The position numbers and the translations under genes are program-made. A stretch of DNA of 64,000 bases from Megaleporinus macrocephalus (Eukaryota > Chordata > Actinopteri > Characiformes > Anostomidae), in contig CM038719.1 of the NCBI GenBank assembly GCA_021613375.1, forward strand, positions 34,926,247 through 34,990,246, given 5' to 3'. Shown here piece by piece: positions 1 to 12,832 of this stretch. Each line of letters opens with the position of its first letter. Within the stretch, counting starts at the first letter, position 1. A model generated the notes under the pieces. The model was not told the origin of the DNA. It was given only the letters and a program-made list of their open reading frames with translations, and ran no database searches.

Positions 1-1486
1 CAGGGGCTATGCGCTGTTCAGTTGGACTTGGGCACACTATGCATCTAGTGTGATCGTTAACCGGCCTGCTCAGCACATGCCTGAGCATGAATGTGGCAAA
101 GGGAATCTGGTCTACAGAATAAAAATTACTGCACTATTTAAGGAAGAACTGGAAATTTCGAACCAGAAGCTGGTGAACAGAATGCCAATTCAGCCTCTTA
201 TGGGATCAGAGCATAAGCCAAGATGCAGACTCGATGGTCAAAGCTGGCATCTGTCTTCCACAAGGCCAATGTCTCCAAAAATATTTACCAAAGAGCAAAT
301 CTGTCCTTTTCTGTTCTGTCCAAGGCTGGAACAAGGTGTAGCTCAATACTCCAAAGACAGTGCGCAAAACACGTTTACAGTTAGTGCTTCCATCACTGCT
401 GCATTCTCTGTAAAACGATATGATGGAGCTCTCATATATTTGCCCATAGAGGTGAATTACTAAGCAGAGCTTCCTTCAAATTCACAGTGAGTGCCAAGTT
501 ACAAGAATCGGTATAAGAACCCTCCTAGCAAAGACGTAAGCATGCCTGGGCCCAGAACATTAGGTGCAATGAGAACGCAGGCCAGCAGGGGAGTCGGGAG
601 GAGATACAATCGTGCTTGGGCTTGATACCTAGCAACCAGGCATAGTGTGATGACGCCCTAAAAATCAAACATCGCATCAAAACAGATAATGTGTATCGTT
701 ACACCCCTAGTGTTCATATAAGCACATGCTCACATTTATAGCTAAACTCATATTTCATACATGTATTTTCTTGCATAAGCTAAACTTTTCTGATAAACCC
801 AGAGGCTCACAGTCCACACACTTTAAGCTCTAGCAGCTGTGAGGTCCAGTTGTGCTCCTGGTGACCAACTAGCTGTGTCCAGGCACCGGCCACTTGACCC
901 ACACTTTAAGAGCAAAACAGCCTCAAGCTGTAGGCCAAAGAGTCAGTGCAATGATCTCCTTTTGAAGACGGTAACAAATAACACTATTATTTGCTGTTAC
1001 TGTACCTACTAATAATACGACAGGCCAATGATTCTTTATATTTAGAAGAACTATGTAATTTGACCCTATGACTTCTCTTTTCTCCCTTCATCCTCTTTCT
1101 CCAGCATTTTGCTTAACTTCTTATATCATTCTTTACCAAATACTCTCTTCATCTCCCCTCCCTTCTATTTCTCTTTTCCTCTTTCTAATCCTCCCCTCTT
1201 TCTCTGCCTCTCCATCTTTTTCCTCTCTACTCTTCATTTTCTTCTCCTCTGTTCTCCTTTGTTTTGTTTAATCGCATGAATGACTTCGCATGCTGGGCAA
1301 TTCTTAAATGTACAGAGGTGGCAGACTCTATTCGCCACTTGTTCCATTTGTGGAGAGAAAAAAATATGCTATAATAATTTCTTTGCAGCTGTAGCTGATA
1401 GGCCAAAACATGAGACGTCTGAAGTGAATGCTTAAGGCATACATATGGCATGATGCTAAAGATAAGGGTTAATGTTTACATTACGT

Positions 1487-2310
1487 CAGTGGTTCTCAAA
1501 CTGTGGCGAAATGACATTGGGGGTACATAAAAAAACAAAAAACCAAAAAAAAACAAGACAACTGGCATTTGACGTGGGCACTTAATTTAATTTTAATTAC
1601 ATTCCATTAGCCGGCCCCGCAATTCTAGATAGAAACAACACAAGCAGCTCTGCACACTGACTTTAATCTAAAGCACTGCGCTACTCTGTGCATGAATTCA
1701 GTGAGTGACCTTTACCAACTCTTGTTAAGGCCAGAATGATTCTTGTTACCTGTGTCTGAGTTCAGTCTGTGGTCATAGCTAATGTAGTTAGTGCTTAGCT
1801 GTTAGCATTTTGGTTGTATGTTTCCAGAGTTGATTTAAAGTCGCAGGGCTTCTTAAAATTAAACCAGCGCAGTTAAGCTGGCTTTACACAGACATTTGCT
1901 GGATTTTCAACATCCTCTGTTCTATTTCTCATTAAATAAATATGCAAGAATGATTAAACCCACAATTTCACATGCCTGAGAACTCAGAAAACAAACTGAA
2001 ACCAAATATATTTCAAAAGTATTCTTCAGTATTTTTTTTTTTTACCTAAAAGTTCTGAACAGCAAAAACAATTTGTGTTAAAAAGTACAAAATACTATAT
2101 ATAAATATTTAACACAATAAAGGCTGTAGAGACTGTGGTGATTATAAACATGTTTGCTAATTTAAGGAAGACTAATATATAAGGCCACATGTCTTACATA
2201 TGCCTTAAGGCAGTGTGCATGTTTACATACAGAACTGGAGAGAGGGTACACAGCAGGTGGCTAAATGTCTAAAAGGGGGAAGGCTACCGTAAACAGTCTG
2301 GGAACCACTG
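1487..2310. mobile_element. hAT-like non-autonomous element
   Basis: The ends are inverted repeats: CAGTGGTTCTCAAACTGTGG on the left, and CAGTCTGGGAACCACTG on the right, whose reverse complement is CAGTGGTTCCCAGACTG. Terminal CAGTGGTTCTCAAAC is typical of widespread hAT (Charlie-type) elements. The 8-bp flanks (CATTACGT and CATCCCTT) agree at 5 of 8 bases, so a decayed target duplication is possible. About 824 bp, AT-rich, no transposase frame. Confidence 0.75.
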
Positions 2311-4658
2311 CATCCCTTGTTAGCTACCTTAGCATTGTAGTTCCAGTGCTAAAACCAATAAAAACATCTGACATTTGGCAGATGTTTTGGCAGATCACCT
2401 AGTATAAGTATAAGTATAACTTTGCGTTGGTTTTAACTATGCTTGATTTTGAATGACAATTAGTGCTACTTCTTAGCCAGACAAAGAAAGAGAGCGACAG
2501 TCAGAAAGAGAGAAAAGGAGATGGGTGACTTGCAGACGGACAAACAGACAGACAGATTCAAAAAAGAAAGAGAGGAAAGCTATATAACTGGCAGGACAAG
2601 CATGAAGAGTGAAGAGAGCAAGAAAGAGACAGAGCGAGACAGAGAAACATTACCCGCTGCCGCCGCTGGAGATGTAGCCGGTTGGAGAGATGAGAGAGGG
2701 TCGGAGACAGTCAGATAGAGACAGAAAGACGCACGTGCATGCGCACGTACACACGCACACACATATAAAGACAGAGACACAAGGGGGAGAGAAAAGGTTT
2801 GAATGAGGAAAAAACATCCATATGAGACACATACAGCAGAGAGAGAGAAATAAAGGGTGCAAATCTGCAATTGTTCTGACCAAAGCATGCCTGCAGAAAT
2901 ACCTATCGCGCACACATACACATATAAACATACTTACCGAGACATTTATACCTCATACATATAGAACAACCCACCCGCATAGACCTGTGCTGGTAACAGA
3001 GTTTATTTAGTTAACTGTGGGAAACACCGGTAAGCTGTTTTAACCTGCTTAAATATCTCGATACCAATAATGAAACAACACTACGGAGATATATATATGC
3101 CAAAGCAGACCTTGCAATCAAATGTTGTTTTTATATCAATAGTTTATATTGTCCTAGTCTACAAGAGCAGTTATGGCTCTCATTTTCTCATCTGACACAC
3201 AGTGTACGGCTGCAGGAACTGCCCCCTGTGGCACACCAATGCCAATACCAATAATTTGGTATCATACATTTAAGTTAAGGTATCACAACACGTTTCTAGT
3301 ATTGGTGTATCGTGCAATTGTAGTCCATTTTGAGACCGCCTCTAATACTGCATGGACGGAAACAGAGATAGCGTCAAATAAAAGAACGTAATAAAGCACA
3401 ATTTAGTAAAAACTGGGGTAGTAACGTTGTTATATTTCCTTTGGTCACAAAAAGTAACTAATCTAGTAATAAAGAACAGATATGTGAATGTCACACAAAC
3501 TAAGGAAGTTTAGCTTTGCCTGATGCCTTCTTTTCCAAGGTCATTACAAGACGAGAATTGAGACATGACTTTTCTCTGATACCTGATGCTATGTTTTGAG
3601 GATGTGCTAAAATTTACTATGTGACATTTACGAATATGAACCATGCCTTCAACATTTGGTGGTAGAATAAAAAAAGACTGAAGAGAACTAGCATGAAGAC
3701 AACTTGGGCTGGAGTTTTGAGGTCCTGCCTGTAGCTAGAGGCTAGAACACACCTCTGTCCACAGCCCCCACTTCGTAACTGCGGACTGATATAGGACTGA
3801 GAAACAGGGAGGAGATGGGGTTGAAGTGGGGACTGTGAAAACTTTTTCACCACAATGGAAGGTAAGGATGTGAATATATAGGGTGCTAGACTGGAAGGAG
3901 TTCGGACTGCACATAAAGCATATTTATTTCCTCAAATCAAATTTGTTGAGATGTCTGTTTGCACTGTTTTTTGCAAGTGATCGGATTGAATTTGTGTATC
4001 CAGACATTTGGCAGGGGTTGCTGTAGTTCCTCCGTAGGTATCAGTGAACTGTGAAGCAAATCCCAGCACTTCTGGCAGTGGACTTGAAATTGCCTTTTAA
4101 ACCACATCCAAATGTAAAATTTAGTAAATCGGATTTCATGTGAATTTTAACTGTCCAGACTGTCAAAAATCAATCTAAATACATATGTCAAAAATCAGAT
4201 TTAGACTGGCAGTCTGAACGAGACTCTTGTGCAGGCATAATAGCTGTCTGCAACACTGAGTTCCAGCCATGTCTCTAAAACAATGAGCTACAATAAACAC
4301 AATGTTTATGTGGATTATCATTTCACTCAACATGTTAAAAACTTGGGGACTGCTACCATGGTTACCTGGGTATCCATCACCCTGCACAGGCCTACACCAG
4401 CATCACTTTCAGCATTTCCAGCAATATAGTTTAATCTTTAAACATTCATAAACATGATCACACTGATCATGAAGGTAAGTAATGCAAACATGCATTGTCA
4501 TTCAGCGCTTACTTCAGTCCACTGTGGTTAGAGCTACAGGAGTTAGTTGCCATGCCTCTTTTCACATTTCATGTCATCCTGTTCCAGCATCATCTGATAC
4601 AGGACTCTGTCACATGACATGTGATCACATGACCCCACTTGTTAATATGTTCACACAT

Positions 4659-5811
4659 TAGGAATGTAAATGATTAACCAATTAACAGTTAACCGACAAA
4701 TAAACAACAGTTCCATCAATGTTATGGGGAAAAAATATATATATACTATATTTTTTATAATACTGAATAAACCACAGCTCCTTTCTAAATAGGCTGGATT
4801 GTCATTCAAAGAATTGTTTAACTGAGCATGAGGATGCAATGAACAACTGGCCCACTAAAAATATTTTCTGACCAATTTTGAGAGGATGAAAACAACTACA
4901 ATTAAAAACCACTTCAAATAGCAGTGTGGAGAAATCACACAGGGGTGTGCACAATCATAGAGAAGGATGTGGTGGATGCTAATAGCTTTCAAGAGCTACT
5001 ACGGTATGCTGAACCAAAGGCTATTTACAAAGTTCATGGCATTTATGTAAAAACTGACTTGGGCTAGTAATGAACATTAAATACAGTCTTAAAGCCACCA
5101 CACACTGAGGTGCTGCTCCACAGCATCCATAAATTCAAAACTACTGGTAGGCACACTGGTTCAGCCCATCATAAGCTATAGTTTGTATTTTGCCATTACC
5201 ACATTACATTACAGTCCATATTGAGACACAGGCTTGAATTTTACAAAGTTAAGTGCAGCCAGTCAAACACTAATGGTCTCATTCCTCCATTAACCTTACT
5301 AGCCTAGTCTTTTTCAGCTCACATGTTTAAACTAGAAAATAGGCAGTTTGTGATGTGATGTGATCATGATCAAAATGTAATCATTGATGAACCTGGCATT
5401 TATTGGCTCCCCCTGCCACCATTCTATGGTACTACCTTGCTATGTGATGGTATGTGAGAGCATTCTATGCTACGTGGTCTGGTGCCATGTACCCAGTGTG
5501 GCGGTCTTTAGATCTAAGGAAAATGGCATTTTCAGTACCACCATTGTGTATTCCAGTCACTTTATCAGCTTGCCTATGGCCTATATTAACATCTTAGTGC
5601 ATTAATTCATAATTCAGTTTATGTGTCTGCTCATAAGCATGATTATGAACAAGACTCTGACTGTCAGCATTTAGATCTGGAAGTTTCTGCTTTATAATTA
5701 ATGTCTTAATGGGTTGCGCACTTGATATTACAATTTGCCGGTTAACGATTAATCGCCGATTAATACAGTCGGTAATCAGTCGTATAAAATTACCCAAAAC
5801 TGGCATCCCTA
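4659..5811. mobile_element. possible hAT-like element with long imperfect terminal repeats
   Basis: The left side reads TAGGAATGTAAATGATTAAC, continuing to AACAGTTAACCGACAAAT. The reverse complement of the right side reads TAGGGATGCCA and, further in, TCGTTAACCGGCAAAT. The inner blocks match closely in inverted orientation. 1.15 kb with no coding capacity seen. The flanks do not show a clear 8-bp duplication, so these could also be ends of separate insertions. Confidence 0.45.
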
Positions 5812-5823
5812 GGGCACACAGAA

Positions 5824-5834
5824 ACACACACACA

Positions 5835-5880
<46 letters not shown>

Positions 5881-5892
5881 CTCTCTCTCTCA
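5824..5892. repeat. (CA)n-(CT)n microsatellite
   Basis: About 54 bp of CA followed by CT, with one interruption near the start. It lies just outside the right end of the possible hAT-like element. Confidence 0.97.
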
Positions 5893-6230
5893 ACAGTAAT
5901 TTCTCTGATTCTATTAAAACAACGGATCCCAAGCCTGCTGCCAACTGCAGTGGCCTTACAGGTGTATTGCTTCACAAACTGTCATAATGAACATTACCAT
6001 TATCATGTTGAAGTCTGCTGCAGCCAGATTATGCTTGAAATCTGGCCTACAATGTATGAAAATGACAAAACCTGCTCTGGTCAACAGTCAGCTCTGTCCA
6101 CTCAGTTTCCTCTTGATAAATTTTTAGCCGTATCATTATTGAACATACTGTCTCTATACTGGTGTTGCTGCAGCTATATGTCCAAAAGTTTGGTAGACAA
6201 TCTTTATATTGAATGCATTCAACTGCTTTA

Positions 6231-6597
6231 AAATGCACCTATTCATGACATCATTGTTCAACAGTTTGTGTAATTGACATATGCCTATAAAAATGCCTAT
6301 GAAATGTGAAGCTTTGAAGCAGCTGCATGTGAGCCTTAGGACACTATGCCAATTGCCATGCATTAGCTAGAAAGAGTATAAAGCCTCTCTACATGGGGCT
6401 GTGGAGCACTGGAACTGCACTCTCTGGAGTGCTGAAGCTTCATCCAACACGTTTGAGATGAGCTGGAGTGATCTAGAACCGATCATCCAACATCATTACC
6501 TGACCTCACCTCTTGCACCCGAATATACTCCTACAGCAAACATTCCACGATGAAATGCTGGATGAACAGCTGTCTACAAACTTTTGGACATATCGTC
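6231..6597 (+). mobile_element. Tc1-derived fragment
   Basis: Contains GATCATCCAACATCATTACC and TGACCTCAC, then ends CTACAAACTTTTGGACATAT, which resembles the 3' ends of fish Tc1-like elements (CACAAACTTTTGGCCATAT-type). It aligns by eye with 47523-47570 and may be the decayed C-terminal end of a transposase. No open frame. The last bases overlap the first bases of the adjacent MITE copy. Confidence 0.5.
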
Positions 6598-6772
6598 GTC
6601 CAAAGAAAAACATCTCCATTTTTCTCAATTTTTAATTTTCTATATCAGCTGAGCATGGCAGCTGCTCCTAAATTGCTTGGAATAAAACCTCTATTGACTT
6701 ACACTAAAGGTTAAGAATGCTATTGGCCTCTCCTGTAAACTTGCTTGTTTTTCTTTGGATAGCAACAATATG
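6589..6772. mobile_element. MITE-like copy 1 (CATATTG..GTCCAAAGAAAAA ends)
   Basis: Left end CATATCGTCGTCCAAAGAAA; the reverse complement of the right end is CATATTGTTGCTATCCAAAG. Length about 184 bp, non-coding. See the family finding for the other copies. Confidence 0.6.
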
Positions 6773-7219
6773 ATGTTTTTTGGCCAGCACTAACAGCAGA
6801 GGAGTACATTACAGAATTTAAGCCCAAAGTGGAGCTTGACCAGTAGAAACATTCCTATTGGTCAATACACAACTTAACTGAGCAGTCCTGCTTTACGAAA
6901 TAACCCCACAATATTAAAAATTTATTCTGTGTTATATGACGTCAGCCTGAGGAAGGGCACTGTGATTCCTGGCATTCGCAGATTTCACCATGAATCTATA
7001 TCCCTACTCCCTTCCCCAGACAGTAAATGGTTGGCTAACTGGGCACAGCATTTTCTGAAACAACAGATATGCATCTCCAGTGGTCAGAGTCGCTGAGAAA
7101 TGGACAGTTTGATTGGTTATAATCACGTTATGATGTTATCTCTCTGAGCACTGGTCCAGGTCGGGCATGAAACATTTAAATGCTGTCTGGAGTCTGGTCA
7201 GTTTCTTGGCATTTTCGAA

Positions 7220-7534
7220 CACTGCAAACCAAAAGTTTGGGGACACCCAAGCCTTTTCCATCAATACAAAGTAGCAATGAAATTGAAGCTTCTTTTTCCA
7301 CATAAAATACTACTGCAATTACACTGTGGGACCGCTGCACCAAATGGTGAAAAAGAAGTTGAAGCTCATGTCTTAATAATCATTCTCCAGAATGGTATAC
7401 TATGTCTGTAAAAGAAAGAAAAATCTAAAATTAAACCTTTTCATTAATTTACTGAAAGGTATCAGTTGCACTATAGCATTATTTGGACAACATCAAGGGA
7501 AGACAAGGTGTCTACAAGCTTTTGAAGTGCAGTG
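7220..7534. mobile_element. 315-bp MITE, Tc1-like termini
   Basis: Left end CACTGCAAACCAAAAGTTTG followed by GGGACACC; the reverse complement of the right end is CACTGCACTTCAAAAGCTTG followed by TAGACACC. Imperfect inverted repeats of about 28 bp, no coding capacity. The AAAAGTTTGGGGACACC motif is typical of fish Tc1-related elements. Confidence 0.65.
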
Positions 7535-8089
7535 CATGCTTGTAAATGTACAAACTAATAAACAATAATGAATCTGTCAGCCTATCTCAGTCAGTCGTGA
7601 TTGCTTTTGGCCACTCCATTTATCAGATGTATCTGATTGAAAAAGGTCAACTGACTGTTACTTTTCTGTGAATGCCATTCATTATTTCTCCTTTTCCAGG
7701 TTAGAACACATTTACCTGAAACAGCTCATCTTTCACAATTTATTACTGGCACAGAAACAAACACACACAAACACATAGACACAAATACGTATGTTAACAC
7801 ATTTAGGTGTCCACATACTGCGGGGTTTACCAAGAGTTGATCAGCTGTATTGTGAGCTATCAACGTGAAGTAAAACTGCTTGGCCAGGCCATGGCTAGAG
7901 TTAGTGAACAAAATTAGCCAACCTTGGCCTTTTTGTTTTTTTGTGTCTTGTGTGTAGAATTAATAGCAAGAGCATGGCATTATGGGAAGGTTCAGTTAAA
8001 ATAAAACAGAAGTAGAGGGCAGCCATGTGACAGGCAGGGCAGGCATGAGGAGCAAAGCAGAAAGAGAAAAACAACAAGGCTGTCACAAT

Positions 8090-8106
8090 GGGTGGGGGGG
8101 GGGGGG
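8090..8106 (+). repeat. poly-G run
   Basis: GGGT followed by 13 Gs. It could slip in sequencing or form G-rich structure. Confidence 0.95.
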
Positions 8107-8424
8107 TCTCCAGATAATCAGAGTTAACAAAATTACAAATCATGTCTCAAAAAATCCAAAATACTGTAAAACATAAACTAGGAAGCCTTTGAAAAAAATG
8201 TAGATGTATTTATATAAATGTGTGTCCATTAAATCTTATTGTTAGTGAAACCAATGGTACCATTTAAATGAAGCCATATCTTCATAGAGACTGCCAAACA
8301 GTATTTATAACAACTAAAATAATAATTTAAAATTTCATATTAGTCCATATTAATCAATTATTAAATTAGTCTAATAAGTAAATTGTGACAGCCCAAAAAG
8401 ACAGAGAGAAAGACAGATAGATAC

Positions 8425-8494
<70 letters not shown>
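8425..8494. repeat. (AG)n microsatellite
   Basis: About 70 bp of AG with few interruptions, inside a wider purine-rich block (8390-8730). Antisense frames through it read poly Leu-Ser and are not genes. Confidence 0.97.
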
Positions 8495-8495
<1 letters not shown>

Positions 8496-9276
8496 CATTA
8501 CCCGTCTCCTCCTCCTCCACCACCTCCTCCACTGTGTGCAGGCCAGAGAGAGAGAGATACAGAGAGCGAGACACACACATACATAGAAAAGACACACACA
8601 AACACAGACACAGAGGAAAAGAAAACACAGAAAGACTGAGACAGGGAAAGAATGGTCTTTTTTGGAGGAGGAGGAGGATAAAAAACATCAGCATGAGACA
8701 GAGAGAATTCACAAAAGGCAGATGGCGTAGTCCCTACGTCTTCTTATATGTGGACACCTAATCTAGTGCAAACACGTCACACAGAGAACTGCACAGAAAC
8801 ACATACTCCCTGCAAGAGGAGATTAAAACACACAGACACAGCAGAGACAAGGGAGTTGGGACCTCGCTTGCAGCCAGAGGGCGCCACAGACACCCAAGAG
8901 CGCCTACATTTTTTTTCAGCATGAACAGAGACAGAGAGAAAGAGGAGAGGGTGGGGGAGAATAGGAGAGGAGGAATGTAGGAACTGTTCTTTGAGCACAT
9001 TCAGGCAAGACACAGCGAAACAAACTTATTCAAGTGTGAAGTAGCAAAGGTAAAGGAAAAAGGGTGTTGGGGGAATAAATAACTAGCAAGGGTGGAACAA
9101 TACAGCATATTGTACTATATTCTTTAAGACAATGCTTAATTCGAAACAAACAGGGCATCAAATAATAAAAATTTTAAAATTAAGTATTTTAATACATATT
9201 AAAACTGCGACATAACAAAAATTCCAAATTAACAAAAAGTTGTTTAATTTTTAACTTGCCAATGTTTACTATTATA

Positions 9277-10109
9277 CACTGCGTGGCCAAAACAAAGTCG
9301 CATTCTAATTTGTGATTGGACCCCCTTGAGCTTTGACTACGATGCACATTTACCGTGGCATTGCTTCCACAACCTCATACAACATCTTAATATTTGGCTA
9401 AAATCTTAAATTTGACAACAAGAGAGTCAAGTTACTCCATAGTCTTCTCTACCACATCCCAAAAACTTTCAATGAGGTTAAGGTCAGGACTTGGTGGCAA
9501 ATTCATGTTTAAAAATGAATCTGCATGCTCCCTAAACCTCTTATTCAAAATCTGAGTTTGATGAGTCTCGGTTTTGTCATCCTAAGATATGCCTGTGCCA
9601 CCAAGAAACAAAAAAAATCCATTGATAGGATTGATTCAGTAAATTCTGGCACGCCCATCACTCTGGAATCGGGTAAATCTGGACTCATAAGATTACATGA
9701 CCTTTTTCCAATTGGCCGGGAGTCCAATCTTTATGCAAAGATCCCTAGCAAACTGTTTTCCTGTGGTTTTCTTGAGGGCATGCAGTTGTTTGGTCCCAAT
9801 CCTGTGAGCTCTTACTATTAAACACAATTGTGAATTCTCTGTGACTTTACAGCTTCACTGCACCAACCAGTCATGATCATTTTAAGATTTTTTCCAACCA
9901 TATTTCTCCTTTGAAGTTGATGGTTCGGCACTAACCTTACAGGTTTTACCAAAGCACTGGACGGTTCTTAACCCAGTTCCATTTTAGCTTTTACTTAGTT
10001 GTTTTCTTTGCTTTATGCAGGAAAATACTTCTAAAAAACAGTAATATCTTTTCCTTGACCACATATTAATCACTGCAGTAATCAAGATGATTGTTTTGGC
10101 CAGGCAGCG
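9277..10109 (-). mobile_element. Tc1-like transposon fossil with terminal inverted repeats
   Basis: Left end CACTGCGTGGCCAAAACAA; the reverse complement of the right end is CGCTGCCTGGCCAAAACAA. Both ends are flanked by TA, the Tc1/mariner target. Length 833 bp. Read on the minus strand, the interior resembles a Tc1-like transposase: near 9620-9700 a stretch reads KVM, stop, SYESRFTRFQSDGRA, matching the family's KVMWSDESRF pattern with the Trp codon turned into a stop and the motif's Asp replaced by Tyr. Further stops and deletions elsewhere make it inactive. Confidence 0.85.
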
Positions 10110-11377
10110 TATCATAAAGCACATATTATAAATATAAAGGACATTACTTTTTGCCTCTCTGAAGTATAAACTGAAAATGCAATATATTACATATTAATAT
10201 AAGGCACATTTTAGGCATTCCTTAGTTGTGCTGGATCTAATTCTGGATTTATTGGAGTTTTTGTGAATTGTTACACCCCTGCGGGTCACTAGACAAGAGT
10301 AGAGGTCACTCTAAGGGTCATTATAAGGGAGCAGGGGTCATTCTAAGGTAGAAGGGGTCACTCTATCTGAATTCACTTCTAGTTCTTGAGGGCTTTAGTC
10401 CACCACAATTTGGTGATTTTCCTGTTCAAACACACCAATGTAACCTATTAACTGTCATCATGGACTAAGGCTCTACAAGAACAGAACTGGACAGCTCTTC
10501 CCTAAAAGGAGCATGCTGAGGTCAACGCAGTTGAGTAATTCAATCACTTGCAAATTATGAACCCTATCAGGCAGCCAGGTGTTAAGTTCTGCACTCAAAG
10601 CTTTAAATCATTATGCATTACAAGTTAATTATGCAGTTATTACTCCTCAACGGCCATTCTACAGTTTATGCACATATATGCCAGGTGTATGTATTCACTA
10701 TAGGCACCTTTTATAGTCCTTGGAGCTTTATTTAAGACAAATGAACAAGTTCATTTCTCACAGACTGAAAAAGATGCACATACACAGGCCTGTACATATA
10801 TAATACTTTCTCCATTTCTGTCTCGCATTCAAGATTAATCTGACATGCTTAACTACCTCTGATCACATGCAGATCACCAAAGTTGGGCTGCATAATGGCC
10901 TAGACATGCAATTCACACTCTGTGCGTATTTCACTTCTTTCTTTCTTTTTTATTTTCTGCCATGCTCTTAACACAACATTCTTGTCCACTGTTGTTTTTC
11001 TACCTGAGGTCAGAGGTTAGCTTTGGGCGGCTCAACATAGGAGTGGTGGGTACTTAATTTTTACATTATTTAACAGTTTTAGATTATAAAAACACAAATA
11101 TGGAAAGGGAAGAGACCACGATGAGCCTGCTAATTTACTGTAAAACTATGGCATTGTGCTATTTAGGAATCACAGCATGAAAATGTGCTACAAATTCAAG
11201 AGACCAATGCGTCTGTTTTCTAGATGGATTTTTTTTTTTTGTTTAATATAAGATTCTTTTTTTAATCCTGTATATAACTTAAGGCAGTATCCACAATTAT
11301 GAAATGTATGGATTCACAAAAACATAAAGATTTAGATTTTGCTAGCTATTGGTATAAATTGGCAAAACAGCTAACTA

Positions 11378-11778
11378 TGGGTTGCACAGATAAGTCAACG
11401 TGTCAATTTTATTACGTGGCGATGACACGTAAACTTTATGTCGACTAGTTGACTATCCCGTTATTACATGGACACCTCAGAGAAGAAAACGGGAAAAGCC
11501 TGGTGATTTTCATCGCTTAAGAGATTAGAAAGATGTTGTTATCTTTGTTTTGCTGAAAACTACAACAAAAAGAGGGGGTATAGGTTTAAAGCTGGTTATA
11601 GGACTTAGAAGATTAAAGGGCTCAACATTTCCCATCCAAGAGTCGGTGGAAAGGCAAAGAGTTTGTTAAGCACAGATTGTTAAAATCATTAAAGTCGCTT
11701 GTTGAAAAACATTTCCTTCTCCTGTCGTTTTATTCATGATATTATCAGCCATTAGTCAACATCGAGTCGTGCAACCCA
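11378..11778. mobile_element. hAT-like non-autonomous element (GGGTTGCAC ends)
   Basis: Left end ATGGGTTGCACAGATAAGTC followed by AACG; the reverse complement of the right end is ATGGGTTGCACGACTCGATG followed by TTGAC. The terminal block and a sub-terminal GTCAAC motif are shared in inverted orientation. About 400 bp, no coding capacity. Exact ends uncertain by a few bases. Confidence 0.7.
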
Positions 11779-12170
11779 TACTCTAGCGTACTGTCAATGT
11801 TTCTGATGGATAATTTAGATTCCTGCACATTAGCTACATTATGCTAGCCAGTCTGCTTACTGACCTTACTTTTTACTCAGTCTTCGACTTACTTGACTGG
11901 TGTAAAGTAATACCAGTCCAAATGTATTTTTTAATTCAACATAGCCTATACTATGTAGTTTTACTTAGCTAGCAAATTATATATCCAGTAACACAACCTT
12001 TCCAGATAACCAGTTAATCTAGGTAGATCCTATACAACATCAACACATCACAGTGTCTAGATGGTGAAGCAAATCTACCCGCCAGTTATAGACATTTACA
12101 TTTGGCGGGTGGTGAGTTTATTTTGCCAGTCTGACACTAAACATGCTAAACACTAAAGATGCTTTTAAAC

Positions 12171-12390
12171 TAGGGGTGGGCAATGTGACAATATGCTATT
12201 GTTATCCTAATATTCTATGTCATAATATCATATCAGTACTAACCATCTGCATGTTTCATATCAAAGACAGAAAAAATGACAGCATAGTCTGTTTAACTGG
12301 ATTTAGTGCAGTGATATGAAGCACTCGAATAACAGTAATACCACTTAATGTCTGACTGCATTATTACTGCATTATATGGTGCATACTATC
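12171..12390. mobile_element. possible hAT-like fragment (TAGGGGTGGGCAAT end)
   Basis: Starts TAGGGGTGGGCAATGTGACA followed by AT-rich sequence with CATAATATCATATCA, typical of a common fish non-autonomous family whose ends read GGGGTGGGCGATATGACAAT. No convincing right end was found, so the boundary is approximate. Confidence 0.4.
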
Positions 12391-12797
12391 CACTGTGTGT
12401 TACCAAACTTTAGTTATGTATCTTGTATTGTGAACTGTTTTCCAGTATTATGATATTATATTTCTTGCCCTATTGCTCACCCCATCTCAAAGGTGGTCCT
12501 ACTTTTCTTTCTCAATGCAACCTTTGGCCAGATGTCATGATTCTGAATCCTGTAGCTGACCCACCGCCTCTCCTTACCTCTCACTACCATCCTCCACTTC
12601 TCTCTCCCTGGGTCCATCCTTTTTTTTCTCTACCTGGCATGGTTCTTCTGTTGGGGAGTTCAGGTGAGCAGAGGATGCAGAGGCCTGGGCGCCAAAGGGT
12701 TAAAGGTGCCTGGGGTCACCACCCCCATGGAAGTGAGGGCAAGGAGTTACGGGAGGGGTTTTTATTTGGTAGGCTTTGAAGTTTCATGTATGCAGAA

Positions 12798-12832
12798 GGG
12801 GAGAAGGGGAGAGGGAGAAGGGGAAGGGAGGG
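12798..12832 (+). other. G-rich tract with quadruplex potential
   Basis: Six runs of three or four Gs separated by 1-4 bases (GGGG AGAA GGGG AGA GGG and so on). It fits the usual G-quadruplex pattern on the plus strand, the template strand for cacna1a. Confidence 0.7.

Noticed and set aside
50..463. 137-codon plus-strand frame
   Set aside because: No domain, signal peptide or similarity that I recognise, and no splice or promoter context. Frames of this length arise by chance in 64 kb.
2580..2931. Minus-strand frames that could be an extra channel exon with a GTAATG donor after an Ala/Gly-rich stretch
   Set aside because: No similarity to any Cav2.1 exon, the donor is poor, and a matching segment at 8390-8730 shows it is repeat-like.
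8361..8712. Leu/Ser-rich minus-strand frames
   Set aside because: They are translations of a GA/CT microsatellite and its purine-rich surroundings.
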